A stretch of 38,424 nucleotides of DNA from JANRLJ01 sp034437895 (GTDB taxonomy: Bacteria > Chloroflexota > Anaerolineae > Aggregatilineales > Phototrophicaceae): positions 1 to 38,424 of the forward strand of contig DAOTTO010000495.1 in assembly GCA_034437895.1 (NCBI GenBank). The letters are read 5' to 3'. Below, piece after piece: positions 16,215 through 23,777 of the stretch. Within the stretch, counting starts at the first letter, position 1; the number at the start of each line of letters is the position of its first letter. The position numbers and the translations under genes are program-made. The notes under the pieces were generated by a model. It was not told the DNA's origin. It saw nothing but the letters and a program-made list of their open reading frames with translations, and did no database searches.

Positions 16215-17312
16215 TTATCCTCCACCTGCTGGTGTGGCTATAATCCCTTCATCCCCCGGCGAACTGCCCGAAGGTGGGTGAGCAGTGCTGCCCGGTGTCG
16301 GGACGACCCCCATATCGCCGGGTGTCGGTGGCGGAATATCTGGTCCACCTGTCGCCGGTGGGATAATTCCCTCATCAGGATTGCCTTCTTGGGCGGTCTG
16401 CGCTTGAGTCTCGGTCAATGTATTATTCGGGCGGGTGCTGCTCAATTGACCATTAAAGAAAATCGGGTTGATACCCAAATTTTGCATATTGATAATCGCT
16501 TGCTGATTAACTGCCGCTGGGCCGCCCGCGTTATAAACGGTGGGGCGAAGCTGCTCATCTAAAACAGGAATGCCGCCGATAGCGACGATGCCTGTTTGTA
16601 CCGGACGATTCGCGTCAGGCACAAGCGCGTTTACGAGCAAATCAGGATAATTCAATCCTGCCGTGATGGAATAACCAGGCCAAGGCATTGTGCTGTATTC
16701 ATTAGGCGCGAGTAAATTGGCATCGCCGCTGAGGACATCTCCAGTGAGATCAATCGCTTCACCAAAATTATTCGGCAAATTCGTAAGGCCGACGGCGAGT
16801 GGCTCAAACAGCAGACGCAGATTGTCGGCGACATCATGAAGTTGTGTTTGTTGAAGCGGGATAACTGCCCGTACATCCAGCGAGACATCCAGCGTTTGAT
16901 CGCGCACGGGGACGTTTAAATCCAGCGCGACAGGCAGTTGGGTATCAACTGGAAGTGTCAGAAGGACAGTCACAGGGCCGCCCAGAATATCGACACCCTG
17001 TCGCAAAATTGTCGCCGTTACGCTGAGGGGGACATTTTCCGTCAAAGTGACGATGGTATTTTGTTGCAAGGGAATATCGAGCGTCACCGGGACTTCGGCA
17101 CGCACGGGGATCGTCCAGTCAATCGTCGCGTTATCCAGCCCGACGAAACTGCTATGTAGACCCGTGACCAGCGGTTGGGCGATGTTGTTCTTGATCTGGA
17201 AGATCAACAGCACGACGACTAACAGCACAACCACTAGGATGATATTCACGATAAACGAGAAGATCACCATAAATCGCCAGAATAATTTACCAAGTCCCCG
17301 TAAAAAGCGCAT
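16215..17312 (-). CDS. Single-pass membrane protein with large extracellular domain
   Basis: 365 aa from ATG 17312, which has AGGGGGAA just upstream; a longer frame to 17345 lacks such a site. One membrane helix (about residues 14-40, FMVIFSFIVNIILVVVLLVV) is followed by an outside domain built of repeated beta-strand-like units: VPVTLDIPLQQNTIVTLTENVPLSV, VDTQLPVALDLNVPV and TLDVSLDVRAVIPL in which V/P/L/D alternate (parts quoted). After residue 300 comes a Pro/Gly/Thr-rich tail. I know no named family with certainty. The helix and the repeats of polar and hydrophobic residues suggest a surface or cell-wall spanning protein. It is the first gene of an operon with the methyltransferase and has its own promoter. 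Confidence 0.75.
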   Translation of the reverse strand: MRFLRGLGKLFWRFMVIFSFIVNIILVVVLLVVVLLIFQIKNNIAQPLVTGLHSSFVGLDNATIDWTIPVRAEVPVTLDIPLQQNTIVTLTENVPLSVTATILRQGVDILGGPVTVLLTLPVDTQLPVALDLNVPVRDQTLDVSLDVRAVIPLQQTQLHDVADNLRLLFEPLAVGLTNLPNNFGEAIDLTGDVLSGDANLLAPNEYSTMPWPGYSITAGLNYPDLLVNALVPDANRPVQTGIVAIGGIPVLDEQLRPTVYNAGGPAAVNQQAIINMQNLGINPIFFNGQLSSTRPNNTLTETQAQTAQEGNPDEGIIPPATGGPDIPPPTPGDMGVVPTPGSTAHPPSGSSPGDEGIIATPAGGG

Positions 17313-17353
17313 ACGTTCCCCCTGCCACGAACAGCCATTCCTCACTAACCTGA

Positions 17354-17383
17354 ACTATACCATCAGCCCTTAATAAGTGGCAA
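17354..17383 (-). promoter_or_regulatory. Sigma-70-type promoter for the surface protein operon
   Basis: Reading leftward, TTGCCA (17383-17378), an 18-base spacer ending in TGG, then TATAGT (17359-17354): a -35 box with an extended -10 box, 42 bases upstream of the ATG at 17312. Confidence 0.55.
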
Positions 17384-17472
17384 ATTGGTTCATGAAATAG
17401 ATTTGGGAATAGTGGGCTGATATTTAACATAATTGCAGTTTTGTTAAGAAATAATTTTTTGTAAAAAACATC

Positions 17473-17502
17473 TTGCCCCCCCCCATAAAAAATATGTATA
17501 CT
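17473..17502 (+). promoter_or_regulatory. Promoter with C9 tract in its spacer
   Basis: TTGCCC (17473-17478), an 18-base spacer and TATACT (17497-17502) form a plausible sigma-70 promoter 50 bases before the ATG of the secreted protein gene. The spacer contains most of a run of nine C (17476-17484), which also provides the last three bases of the -35 box. Homopolymer runs of this kind change length by slipped-strand mispairing and would alter the spacer length. Confidence 0.6.
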
Positions 17503-17552
17503 AAAGGTTAGGAGTATAAAAACTCTTAAAGTTCATGTATGAGGAACTCTGT

Positions 17553-18611
17553 ATGAAAAATGGTAAATTAATCAGTCTTCTCATCGGTACATTCTTGTTA
17601 CTCGTTGTCGTCATTGTCACTAATTCCAACAGGTCGTCACTAGCGCAAGCAGAAACGACACCGCCACCTGAACAAACCAATGAACTCACACCAGAAGTGA
17701 CTGAACCCGCCACAGTACTGCCGCTTTCCGCTACGCCTGTCCCGGTTGAAGTCATTGTTACTACGCCCACACTCGACCCAAATCTGCTTATCTTGACGGC
17801 AACCGCTGTAGCGATCACCCCCGGCGGTGTTCAAGTTGTGCCGCCCGGTCAGGCGTTGATTTCACCATCGTCGTCAGTTCCACAACCTTATTCGCCGCTT
17901 GGCGTTCTTGAAACACATCCTGCCGTAGCAAACATTCCAGTTCGAATTGCTTATATCATAGCGTCCGATGCACTTCCAGTTGATAATATTGTAAGCGCCA
18001 CAGCCGCCTCAGAAGTCATGCTTAACTACCCGTTTGTTGAATTCAATATCGCAAATACATGGGAAGAGATTCGTCGGTTAGATGCCACATCACCTATAGA
18101 GGGGATCATCATCCATAGGTCGATGTATGCAAATTCCGATCTTGAATGGACTGCCGCTGCTGCACGACGCGGAGTGGCTTTTGCCCTTATTAACATGCAC
18201 GATGCAGAATTGACCGAACTCTGGAACGATAATTGCGCTAGACAGCACCCAATCAATAATCCCTTCGAAAGACAACAAGGTGATTACTTTTATACAAGTG
18301 TCTTGGCGTTTTTATCAGATAATCCAGAAGACCAAGTGTTGGCTTATCAGGCGACATTTGATATCTGTGACATGAATATTTTGTATCAAAGTGGGAGAGA
18401 AATTCAGATGGTTAATGATGCCCATCATAACCTTCTCCTTTCTCCATCCGGCGTTGGAGGCATAAATTATGTCTACAACACGCTTATTGGTCATGTCCTT
18501 GCGGTTCGTGTTTCACGATATAATTTTATAAACCGCCACCTGAACCCAACTGCCGCTTCTCCAACTATTCCCCCAGTATTGGAATTACTCATCCCGACAG
18601 CCAGACCTTAA
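17553..18611 (+). CDS. Orphan secreted protein with T/P-rich linker
   Basis: 352 aa from ATG 17553, with GAGGAAC about eight bases upstream; an ATG at 17535 in frame is less likely because it would precede that site. Signal peptide MKNGKLISLLIGTFLLLVVV with a likely cut after SLAQA. Then a Thr/Pro/Glu-rich linker of about 80 residues, as in surface-linked proteins, and a globular part from about residue 115 (IPVRIAYIIASDALPVDNIV and beyond). The globular part has NIANTWEEIRRLDATSPIEG and two cysteine-containing segments (NDNCARQHP, DICDMNILY). It repeats a Rossmann-like rhythm of strand-helix (EGIIIHRSM, GVAFALINMHDAEL). I recognise no family. It is AT-richer than the neighbours and is followed after 16 bases by a second secreted protein. 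Confidence 0.72.
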   Translation: MKNGKLISLLIGTFLLLVVVIVTNSNRSSLAQAETTPPPEQTNELTPEVTEPATVLPLSATPVPVEVIVTTPTLDPNLLILTATAVAITPGGVQVVPPGQALISPSSSVPQPYSPLGVLETHPAVANIPVRIAYIIASDALPVDNIVSATAASEVMLNYPFVEFNIANTWEEIRRLDATSPIEGIIIHRSMYANSDLEWTAAAARRGVAFALINMHDAELTELWNDNCARQHPINNPFERQQGDYFYTSVLAFLSDNPEDQVLAYQATFDICDMNILYQSGREIQMVNDAHHNLLLSPSGVGGINYVYNTLIGHVLAVRVSRYNFINRHLNPTAASPTIPPVLELLIPTARP

Positions 18612-18627
18612 GTTAGGATAAATAGCT

Positions 18628-19269
18628 ATGATGCACAAAATGAAGATTTTCCTAGCTTGTGTAACGCTTCTACTCGTATTTGCTTTGAGGATTCCAACCC
18701 TCTACGCATCAACCACCTATGTATATACTTCTTCACCTGGATTTGGGAACTTTACCGCCCTTGCTGAGACACAGAACTTTGAGTCAACCGATCCAAGATT
18801 CCAATATCCCTATAATGGGACTGGTAAAGTAAAAGCCTTTAATTATGATGTAACAAATAACATTAACCCCACTTTCATGTTGGTGGCACAAAGGTCATGG
18901 CTTCAAAATTCGGGTGCGCCTTATGGTTATCAGTGTATAGATTATGCAGCCGCTTGGCGCGGGGTAGGACAGTCTATGGGTGGTGTAACCGGTCCGGGCA
19001 GTGATATTTGGACTAGACGGTATATCCATGAGTGGGGTATCTCGGTTAGTTATATCACGGCATGGCATCTTGTAGATAATGCTACTGCTTATCCTTATTG
19101 GAGTGGCTCGGCAGATGGACAGGGTTTCACTTCATATATGAGTACAGTTTATGCGACATACCCATATTATAACGGCTTTAGGCCCTATGATGGTGCATGT
19201 GATTGTCCCGGAGATAGGCCGCGAGTATATAGCAGCAATGTCCCCGAAGTAATCCCTACCTGTCCATAG
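18628..19269 (+). CDS. Orphan small secreted protein, aromatic and cysteine containing
   Basis: 213 aa. Start at ATG 18628 (ATGATG) with AGGA about ten bases before. Signal peptide KMKIFLACVTLLLVFALRIP with a likely cut after LYA or ASA region. The mature part of about 185 residues is very rich in Tyr and Trp and Gly, and holds four cysteines: YQCIDYAAAW, GACDCPGD and the C-terminal PTCP. The GYQCIDYAAAW motif has a faint likeness to the catalytic cysteine of CHAP/NlpC-type hydrolases, but no matching downstream histidine pattern can be confirmed. No family recognised. It is probably cotranscribed with the preceding secreted protein and followed by a terminator shared with metK. Confidence 0.7.
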   Translation: MMHKMKIFLACVTLLLVFALRIPTLYASTTYVYTSSPGFGNFTALAETQNFESTDPRFQYPYNGTGKVKAFNYDVTNNINPTFMLVAQRSWLQNSGAPYGYQCIDYAAAWRGVGQSMGGVTGPGSDIWTRRYIHEWGISVSYITAWHLVDNATAYPYWSGSADGQGFTSYMSTVYATYPYYNGFRPYDGACDCPGDRPRVYSSNVPEVIPTCP

Positions 19270-19299
19270 GAGTTTGTAGCACAGATTAAAGCTAATATA

Positions 19300-19335
19300 A
19301 AAACGCCAGAGTAAACAGAACTCCGGCGTTTTTAT
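19300..19335. terminator. Bidirectional intrinsic terminator between the orphan gene and metK
   Basis: AAAAACGCCAGAGT and ACTCCGGCGTTTTT form a strong stem with one mismatch; A and T runs flank it on both sides, so it can end transcripts from both convergent genes. Confidence 0.85.
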
Positions 19336-19354
19336 TCATTTTTAAACGGTGAAG

Positions 19355-20596
19355 TTACAGCCCAGCTTCACGACGCAGCATATCGGCTTTGTCGGTTTTT
19401 TCCCAAGGTACGTCGATGTCCTCACGCCCGAAGTGACCGTAAGAGGCCACTTGCTGATAAATCGGGCGGCGCAGATTTAAGTCACGGATGATGGCGGCGG
19501 GACGCATATCGAAATGCTTGTTGATGAGCGTGGCGAGTTCGTCATCTGGGATCGCGCCTGTGCCGAAGGTTTCTACTGCGACTGAGGTCGGGCGAGCGAC
19601 ACCAATGGCATAAGAGACCTGAAGCTCGAAACGAGTTGCCAGCCCCGCCTTGACGACATTTTTGGCGATGTAACGCGCCATATACGCTGCGCTGCGATCT
19701 ACTTTCGTCGGATCTTTACCGGAGAATGCGCCGCCGCCATGACGCGCCACGCCGCCATAGGTATCGACGATAATTTTACGTCCGGTCAGGCCAGCATCAC
19801 CCAAGGGGCCGCCGGTGACGAAATTGCCCGTCGGATTGACGAAAATGTGCGTATCTGCATCGAGCAGTTCAGCCGGGACGACTTGATTAATGACATGTTC
19901 GATGACTGCGGCGCGAATATCTGCCTGGCTGATGTCCGGCGCATGTTGGGTTGAGATGACGACGGTATCAACACGCTTGGGTCTGCCAAAGGCATATTCC
20001 ACCGTAACCTGACTTTTGGCATCAGGACGCAGCCAAGGCAGTGTTCCTGCTTTACGGAGCTCGGCTAAACGGCGCACCAGCTTGTGCGAAAGCGAAACCG
20101 TCAGCGGAACGAGTTCGGGGGTTTCGTCGCAGGCAAAGCCGATCATCATGCCTTGATCGCCAGCGCCAGTCGCTTCGATCTCGGCTTCGCTCATTGAGCC
20201 TTCACGGGCTTCGAGGGCTTTATCGACACCTTGTGCGATGTCGGCGGATTGCTTGCCGATGGCGACGATCACACCGCAGGTGTTTGCGTCAAAGCCATAA
20301 GCGGCATCGGTGTAACCGATTTTGGCGACAGTCTCGCGCACAATATCGGGGATTTCTACATAACTGTTGGTAGTGATCTCGCCAAAGACAATCACCAGCC
20401 CGGTTTTGGTCGCGGTTTCGCAGGCGACACGGGCATTGGGGTCTTGCGCCAAGATTGCGTCTAGCACCGCATCGGAAATCTGGTCGCACATTTTATCGGG
20501 ATGCCCTTCAGAGACGGACTCCGAAGTAAAAAAATACTTCGATGAGGTCATGAAGGTGGTATTGCCCACCTGTGGACGGTCTTTCACTGTGTTCAT
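19355..20596 (-). CDS. metK: S-adenosylmethionine synthase
   Basis: Makes SAM from methionine and ATP. 413 aa from ATG 20596; an AAGGAG lies about 15 bases upstream, and a second in-frame ATG at 20551 (MTSSKYFFTSESVSEGHPDK) corresponds to the usual family start. All signatures are present: GHPDKMCDQISDAVLDAIL, GAGDQGMMIGFACDE, GGAFSGKDPTKVDRSAAY. It is controlled by a SAM-I riboswitch in its leader with its own terminator, so SAM shuts off its synthesis. Convergent with the orphan secreted gene at the 3' end; its neighbour upstream is folE, which makes a loose link with one-carbon metabolism. Confidence 0.97.
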   Translation of the reverse strand: MNTVKDRPQVGNTTFMTSSKYFFTSESVSEGHPDKMCDQISDAVLDAILAQDPNARVACETATKTGLVIVFGEITTNSYVEIPDIVRETVAKIGYTDAAYGFDANTCGVIVAIGKQSADIAQGVDKALEAREGSMSEAEIEATGAGDQGMMIGFACDETPELVPLTVSLSHKLVRRLAELRKAGTLPWLRPDAKSQVTVEYAFGRPKRVDTVVISTQHAPDISQADIRAAVIEHVINQVVPAELLDADTHIFVNPTGNFVTGGPLGDAGLTGRKIIVDTYGGVARHGGGAFSGKDPTKVDRSAAYMARYIAKNVVKAGLATRFELQVSYAIGVARPTSVAVETFGTGAIPDDELATLINKHFDMRPAAIIRDLNLRRPIYQQVASYGHFGREDIDVPWEKTDKADMLRREAGL

Positions 20597-20630
20597 GGTA
20601 GTCTTGCTTTGCTCCTTGCTGATCTAAACG

Positions 20631-20671
20631 AAAAACGCCTCTTCACATCATGAGTTCATGAGGAAGAGGCG
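20631..20671 (-). terminator. Riboswitch-controlled terminator before metK
   Basis: Reading leftward, CGCCTCTTC pairs perfectly with GAAGAGGCG (nine base pairs) and is followed by TTTTT. It lies 22 bases beyond the SAM-I aptamer. The 3' part of the aptamer (GGAAGA, 20704-20699) could pair with TCTTCC in the 5' arm (20667-20662) and so act as the antiterminator when SAM is absent; this pairing is my inference. Confidence 0.88.
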
Positions 20672-20692
20672 CGGATAACCAATTTGGGTAAT

Positions 20693-20797
20693 CGCTCATC
20701 TTCCAGAGACTGCCTCTGTAGGACTTGGCACCGTCCCGACGCTTCGGGGGTTGCCGCGGTTTCTTAGGGCCATTCCCTCCACCGCTCTTGATGAGTG
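20693..20797 (-). ncRNA. SAM-I (S-box) riboswitch aptamer
   Basis: Reading leftward, the conserved order is complete: P1 arm CACTCATC, AAGAG, GGTGGAGGGA, GGCCC, GAAACC, CGGCAACC, GGTGCCAA, TCC, and the closing P1 arm GATGAGCG. P1 forms eight pairs including one G-U. The element lies in the metK leader and is followed by an intrinsic terminator, the standard transcriptional OFF arrangement. Confidence 0.95.
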
Positions 20798-20838
20798 CTG
20801 TTAGCACAAACAAATTGTTAAAGTGTTGCTTTAGGGAC

Positions 20839-20869
20839 AGTATAGTAGCACAGCTTTGTGGAGAATCAA
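20839..20869 (-). promoter_or_regulatory. Probable metK promoter
   Basis: Reading leftward, TTGATT (20869-20864), a 19-base spacer, and TATACT (20844-20839), placing the start about 35-40 bases before the riboswitch. The spacer is slightly long, so the -35 box is less sure than the -10 box. Confidence 0.45.
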
Positions 20870-20896
20870 ACCCGAAATATCGGACTTGTTGATAGA

Positions 20897-20925
20897 AAAG
20901 GCGAAGCGTATTTCACTTCGCCTTT
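20897..20925 (-). terminator. Terminator of folE
   Basis: AAAGGCGAAG pairs with CTTCGCCTTT around a nine-base loop; on the minus strand it is followed by TTTTC. It lies just beyond the folE stop and separates folE from the metK promoter. Confidence 0.8.
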
Positions 20926-20936
20926 GCTGCATTCGA

Positions 20937-21662
20937 TTAGATCACAGAGCGTCCGCTTGCACGATTCAGGTGTTCCATAAATTCGGTGCGGGTTTTTACA
21001 TCTTCGCGGAATGTGCCGAGCATGGCACTAGTCGTCATGCCGGAGCCGTGTTTTTTCACGCCGCGCATCATCGAACACATGTGTACGCCATCCATGACAA
21101 CGGCGACACCTTTGGGTTCAAGTACTTCATTGATGAAATCCGCGATTTGGCGCGTCATCCGTTCTTGCACTTGCAAGCGTCGGGCGAACATATCCACGAT
21201 ACGCGGAATTTTTGAAAGGCCGATCACTTTTTTGTTGGGGATATACGCAACATGCGCTTTACCCAAAAACGGAAGCATGTGATGTTCGCATAAACTGCTG
21301 TATTCAATATCGCGCACGATCACCATATCATCATAATCCACGTCGAAAATAGCGTTGTTGATGAGCTTGGCTGGATCAGTACGATAGCCGCTTAACAATT
21401 CATCATACGCTTTAGCGACACGCTGAGGAGTCCGTAGCAGCCCCTCGCGCTCTGGGTCTTCGCCGACGGCAAGTAAAATATTTTCTACTGCGTTTTCGAT
21501 GGCAGTCCGATCAATAGCGGGAAGGCCAAGTTCAAAACTTTTTAGGAAATCAGCGGATTCAAATTTAGCACGCATCACATCAATCAAGTTGATGTCGTGA
21601 CCGTTGTCGCTTCCATGACCGTTGCCGTTGTGGAACTCGTCACTGTGGTTGTTGTTAGTCAT
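20937..21662 (-). CDS. folE: GTP cyclohydrolase I
   Basis: First enzyme of tetrahydrofolate synthesis: GTP to dihydroneopterin triphosphate. 241 aa, ATG at 21662 with AGGAAGAGG just before it. Zinc ligands C125 and H128 (SLCEHHMLP) and C196 (HMCSMMRG) are all present, as are GEDPEREGLLRTPQRVAKAY, GLSKIPRIVD and RRLQVQERMT. The first about 25 residues (NNNHSDEFHNGNGHGSDNGH) are rich in Asn, His, Gly and Asp and are not part of the family fold. It diverges from folB-folK across a 381-base gap. All catalytic parts are complete. Confidence 0.97.
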   Translation of the reverse strand: MTNNNHSDEFHNGNGHGSDNGHDINLIDVMRAKFESADFLKSFELGLPAIDRTAIENAVENILLAVGEDPEREGLLRTPQRVAKAYDELLSGYRTDPAKLINNAIFDVDYDDMVIVRDIEYSSLCEHHMLPFLGKAHVAYIPNKKVIGLSKIPRIVDMFARRLQVQERMTRQIADFINEVLEPKGVAVVMDGVHMCSMMRGVKKHGSGMTTSAMLGTFREDVKTRTEFMEHLNRASGRSVI

Positions 21663-22043
21663 AAACCTCTTCCTAATCTGACGATTTCGCCTACTATTAT
21701 TATGCTTTACGATTTTGTCTGAGAAATGGATTGTTTTGTTACATTAGAACCTGTAAATACTTGGATACAACCCGCACATAAGCAAATACAGCGTATCCCA
21801 AAGACACTGCACACGGAACAACACTTTGCTAAAAGCGGTTGCTGGGAGAACGGTATAAAGTGGATAACAAGTCAATGCGTACGACCTGTTCTGGGATAAT
21901 GTTTATTATAAGGGGGATTTCCTTAAACTATGCCGTATTTCACTATTTACTAATTGAATACTAAACGCGACCTAAATTTTTGGGGTACTTCTGCTTGAAT
22001 AGGTTATAATCTTCTCACTTGATCCAAAAATAATGAGAGCTTT
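21663..22043. other. Intergenic region between folE and folB
   Basis: This 381-base gap contains no gene I can support. On the minus strand, the folE Shine-Dalgarno lies at its left end and a CATAAT (21704-21699) may be its -10 box. On the plus strand, TATAAT at 22005-22010 is a likely -10 box for folB. An imperfect inverted repeat with AGAACGGT and ACCTGTTCT (about 21856-21896) may be an operator. The stretch is AT-rich. Confidence 0.5.
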
Positions 22044-22418
22044 ATGCCAGATACTATCGAAATAGATAACTTGCGCCTGCGCTGTATGATTGGTTTTAGC
22101 GCACACGAACTCAAAGACAAACAGGATGTCGTTATCAGTTTACGAATACACGCGGATATGCACCGCGCAGGTGAAACGGATAACCCCGATGATGCGTTTA
22201 ACTATCGCACCATCACCAAAGCGATCATCCAGCACGTAGAAGCCTCCAGCTATAAACTGGTTGAAGCCCTAGCAACGGCGATTGCGCGTATTTGCGTAGT
22301 CGATCATCAAGCGGATTATGTGCTTGTGCGGGTGCATAAGCCGGCAGCGCTCCGTTTTTCCGATAGTGTTGGTGTAGTCATTGAAAGGACACGCGATGAC
22401 TTCCTCCAAAGAGGATAG
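22044..22418 (+). CDS. folB: Dihydroneopterin aldolase
   Basis: Cleaves dihydroneopterin to hydroxymethyldihydropterin and glycolaldehyde in folate synthesis. 124 aa, ATG 22044 with GAGAGC about six bases before. Family residues are visible: the N-terminal IGFSAHELKDKQDVVIS with the glutamate, NYRTITKAIIQHVE in the middle, LVEALATAIARI and VRVHKPAAL with the catalytic lysine. FolX-type epimerases share this fold, but the HKP motif and the folK neighbour favour FolB. Its stop lies 23 bases inside the folK frame. Confidence 0.93.
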   Translation: MPDTIEIDNLRLRCMIGFSAHELKDKQDVVISLRIHADMHRAGETDNPDDAFNYRTITKAIIQHVEASSYKLVEALATAIARICVVDHQADYVLVRVHKPAALRFSDSVGVVIERTRDDFLQRG

Positions 22419-22938
22419 CGAACACGTTTATAAGACGATGCCCATCGTGTATGTTTCACTTGGCTCGAATATCGAACCAGAAGTGAACTTACGGGCGGCA
22501 GTAAGCGCTTTAGGGCAGCACACAACCTTGATGGCGCTGTCGTCTATCTATCAAACGCCGCCTTATGGCAACCTTGACCAGCCGGATTTTCTCGATATTG
22601 TGGTCAAGCTGGCGACTCCGCTTTTTCCTGCATCTTTCAAAATAGAAGTTTTAGATGTCATTGAACATGAGTTGGGGCGGGTTCGTACCCCACAAAACAA
22701 ATATGGCCCGCTGACGATAGATATGGATATTCTTTTATGGGGGGCATCAGCTTTTACATTTGGGACTAAACCTTGGCGTGTGCCGAGTACCGGCATTTTA
22801 AAATTTGCGGCGGTTGCCATACCGTTAGCGGAAATCGCGCCGAATCTGCCGCATCCAGAAACGGGTGAAATTTTTTCGCAGATCGCCGCCCGTTTGGGTG
22901 CAACTGGAATTAAAAAGCTCGATTGGAAAATTGAGTAG
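22396..22938 (+). CDS. folK: HPPK (hydroxymethyldihydropterin pyrophosphokinase)
   Basis: Transfers pyrophosphate from ATP to 6-hydroxymethyl-7,8-dihydropterin. 180 aa. ATG 22396 is chosen because GAAAGGA lies eight bases upstream; it overlaps folB by 23 bases. Hallmarks: VYVSLGSNIEPEVNLRAAV at the front, SSIYQTPPYGNLDQPDFLDI, LGRVRTPQNKYGPLTIDMDILLWG with the two Mg-binding Asp (in parts), and a late PLAEIAPNLPHPETG. An N-terminal extension of about 16 residues precedes the core. Function is sure. No folP is seen in the window. A palindromic repeat begins at its stop codon. Confidence 0.95.
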   Translation: MTSSKEDSEHVYKTMPIVYVSLGSNIEPEVNLRAAVSALGQHTTLMALSSIYQTPPYGNLDQPDFLDIVVKLATPLFPASFKIEVLDVIEHELGRVRTPQNKYGPLTIDMDILLWGASAFTFGTKPWRVPSTGILKFAAVAIPLAEIAPNLPHPETGEIFSQIAARLGATGIKKLDWKIE

Positions 22939-23031
22939 CTTTTAGCAATGATCTGTTAGTTTTTAGTCGAAATTGGGGCAATCCTATGATTTCGATATAG
23001 GCTAATCGCTAACTGCTAACCGCCAAAAGCT
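22937..23031. repeat. 95-bp imperfect palindrome at folK 3' end
   Basis: The left arm starts AGCTTTTAGC and the right arm ends GCCAAAAGCT; both also share GTTAG and TTAG blocks at matching distances (AGCTTTTAGCAATGATCTG against AGCTTTTGGCGGTTAGCAG, reversed). The inner part contains CGAAAT and ATTTCG. It starts inside the folK stop codon. It looks like a small non-autonomous palindromic element, distinct from the element at 15184 and 28510. Confidence 0.6.
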
Positions 23032-23108
23032 GATTCCCGCCCTACCCGAAACCCTTGAAACCGGTACAATGACGGCATTTGGCTATCTATTTCAGGCGGA
23101 GATTTGGT

Positions 23109-23765
23109 ATGAGCCTGGTTGATTACTTTCGCATCTTAATCCGGCGGGGCTGGATACTGCTGCTGCTGGCGTTATTGGCTGGCGGAAGCGCCTACTTTCT
23201 GAGTCGGGTACAAACCCCTGTTTACACTGCCACGCAAACGGTACTGATTCAGCCTTCACGCACCGATTTAGGGTTGGCAGAGGCCAGCATCCGCCTTTTG
23301 GAGCCGTTGGCGGTGTATCTGACTAGCAATGAACGCGCCCAAGAAATTATCGACAACTTACAACTCGATATGACGGCGGGGCAGCTTTTAGGCGCAACCA
23401 AATTCGCTACCGATCAATTCCGCTTAACGATCAAAATTGAAGTCGAAAGCACCGATCAAAACCTTGCCTCGCAGATTGCGCGGGCGTGGGGACAGGAACT
23501 TTCTGATTATCGGAATGAACGCAATCAGGTTGCTCGTCGTGAAGATCGCGTTGAGGCCATTTTGCCGGATCAGCCGACTATTGCCCAAGTTGCGCCACGT
23601 CCCACTTTTGTTGCGGCAGCGGCGGCCATTTTGGGGCTTTTGATTGGCGGCATCATCGTGTTCGTGCTGGAATATATCGAAAGCGGCATTGTCCGCCGTC
23701 GTGATGATCTAGAACGGCAGTTAGAAATCCCCGTGTTAGCGTCCATCCCCCATTTCGATGCGTAA
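23109..23765 (+). CDS. Wzz/YveK-type polysaccharide co-polymerase
   Basis: 218 aa. ATG 23109 is chosen because GGCGGAG lies about eight bases before; a longer frame up to 23079 lacks such a site. Two membrane helices (about 14-31 and 172-196) flank an extracytosolic domain, the Wzz topology, with VDYFRILIRRGWIL at the front and the proline-rich VAPRPTFVAAAAAILGL before helix two. The ERIVRRRDDLERQLEIPVLASIP tail (in parts) matches the cytosolic part that activates a BY-kinase partner, and the kinase-type ATPase is the next gene, 13 bases on. It probably sets chain length or assists export of an exopolysaccharide. Confidence 0.88.
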   Translation: MSLVDYFRILIRRGWILLLLALLAGGSAYFLSRVQTPVYTATQTVLIQPSRTDLGLAEASIRLLEPLAVYLTSNERAQEIIDNLQLDMTAGQLLGATKFATDQFRLTIKIEVESTDQNLASQIARAWGQELSDYRNERNQVARREDRVEAILPDQPTIAQVAPRPTFVAAAAAILGLLIGGIIVFVLEYIESGIVRRRDDLERQLEIPVLASIPHFDA

Positions 23766-23777
23766 AAGGAGCATTTT

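Noticed and set aside
18628..19269. Possible CHAP-type peptidoglycan hydrolase from GYQCIDYAAAW
   Set aside because: Only the cysteine segment looks alike; I cannot find a convincing following His and Asn/Asp pattern.
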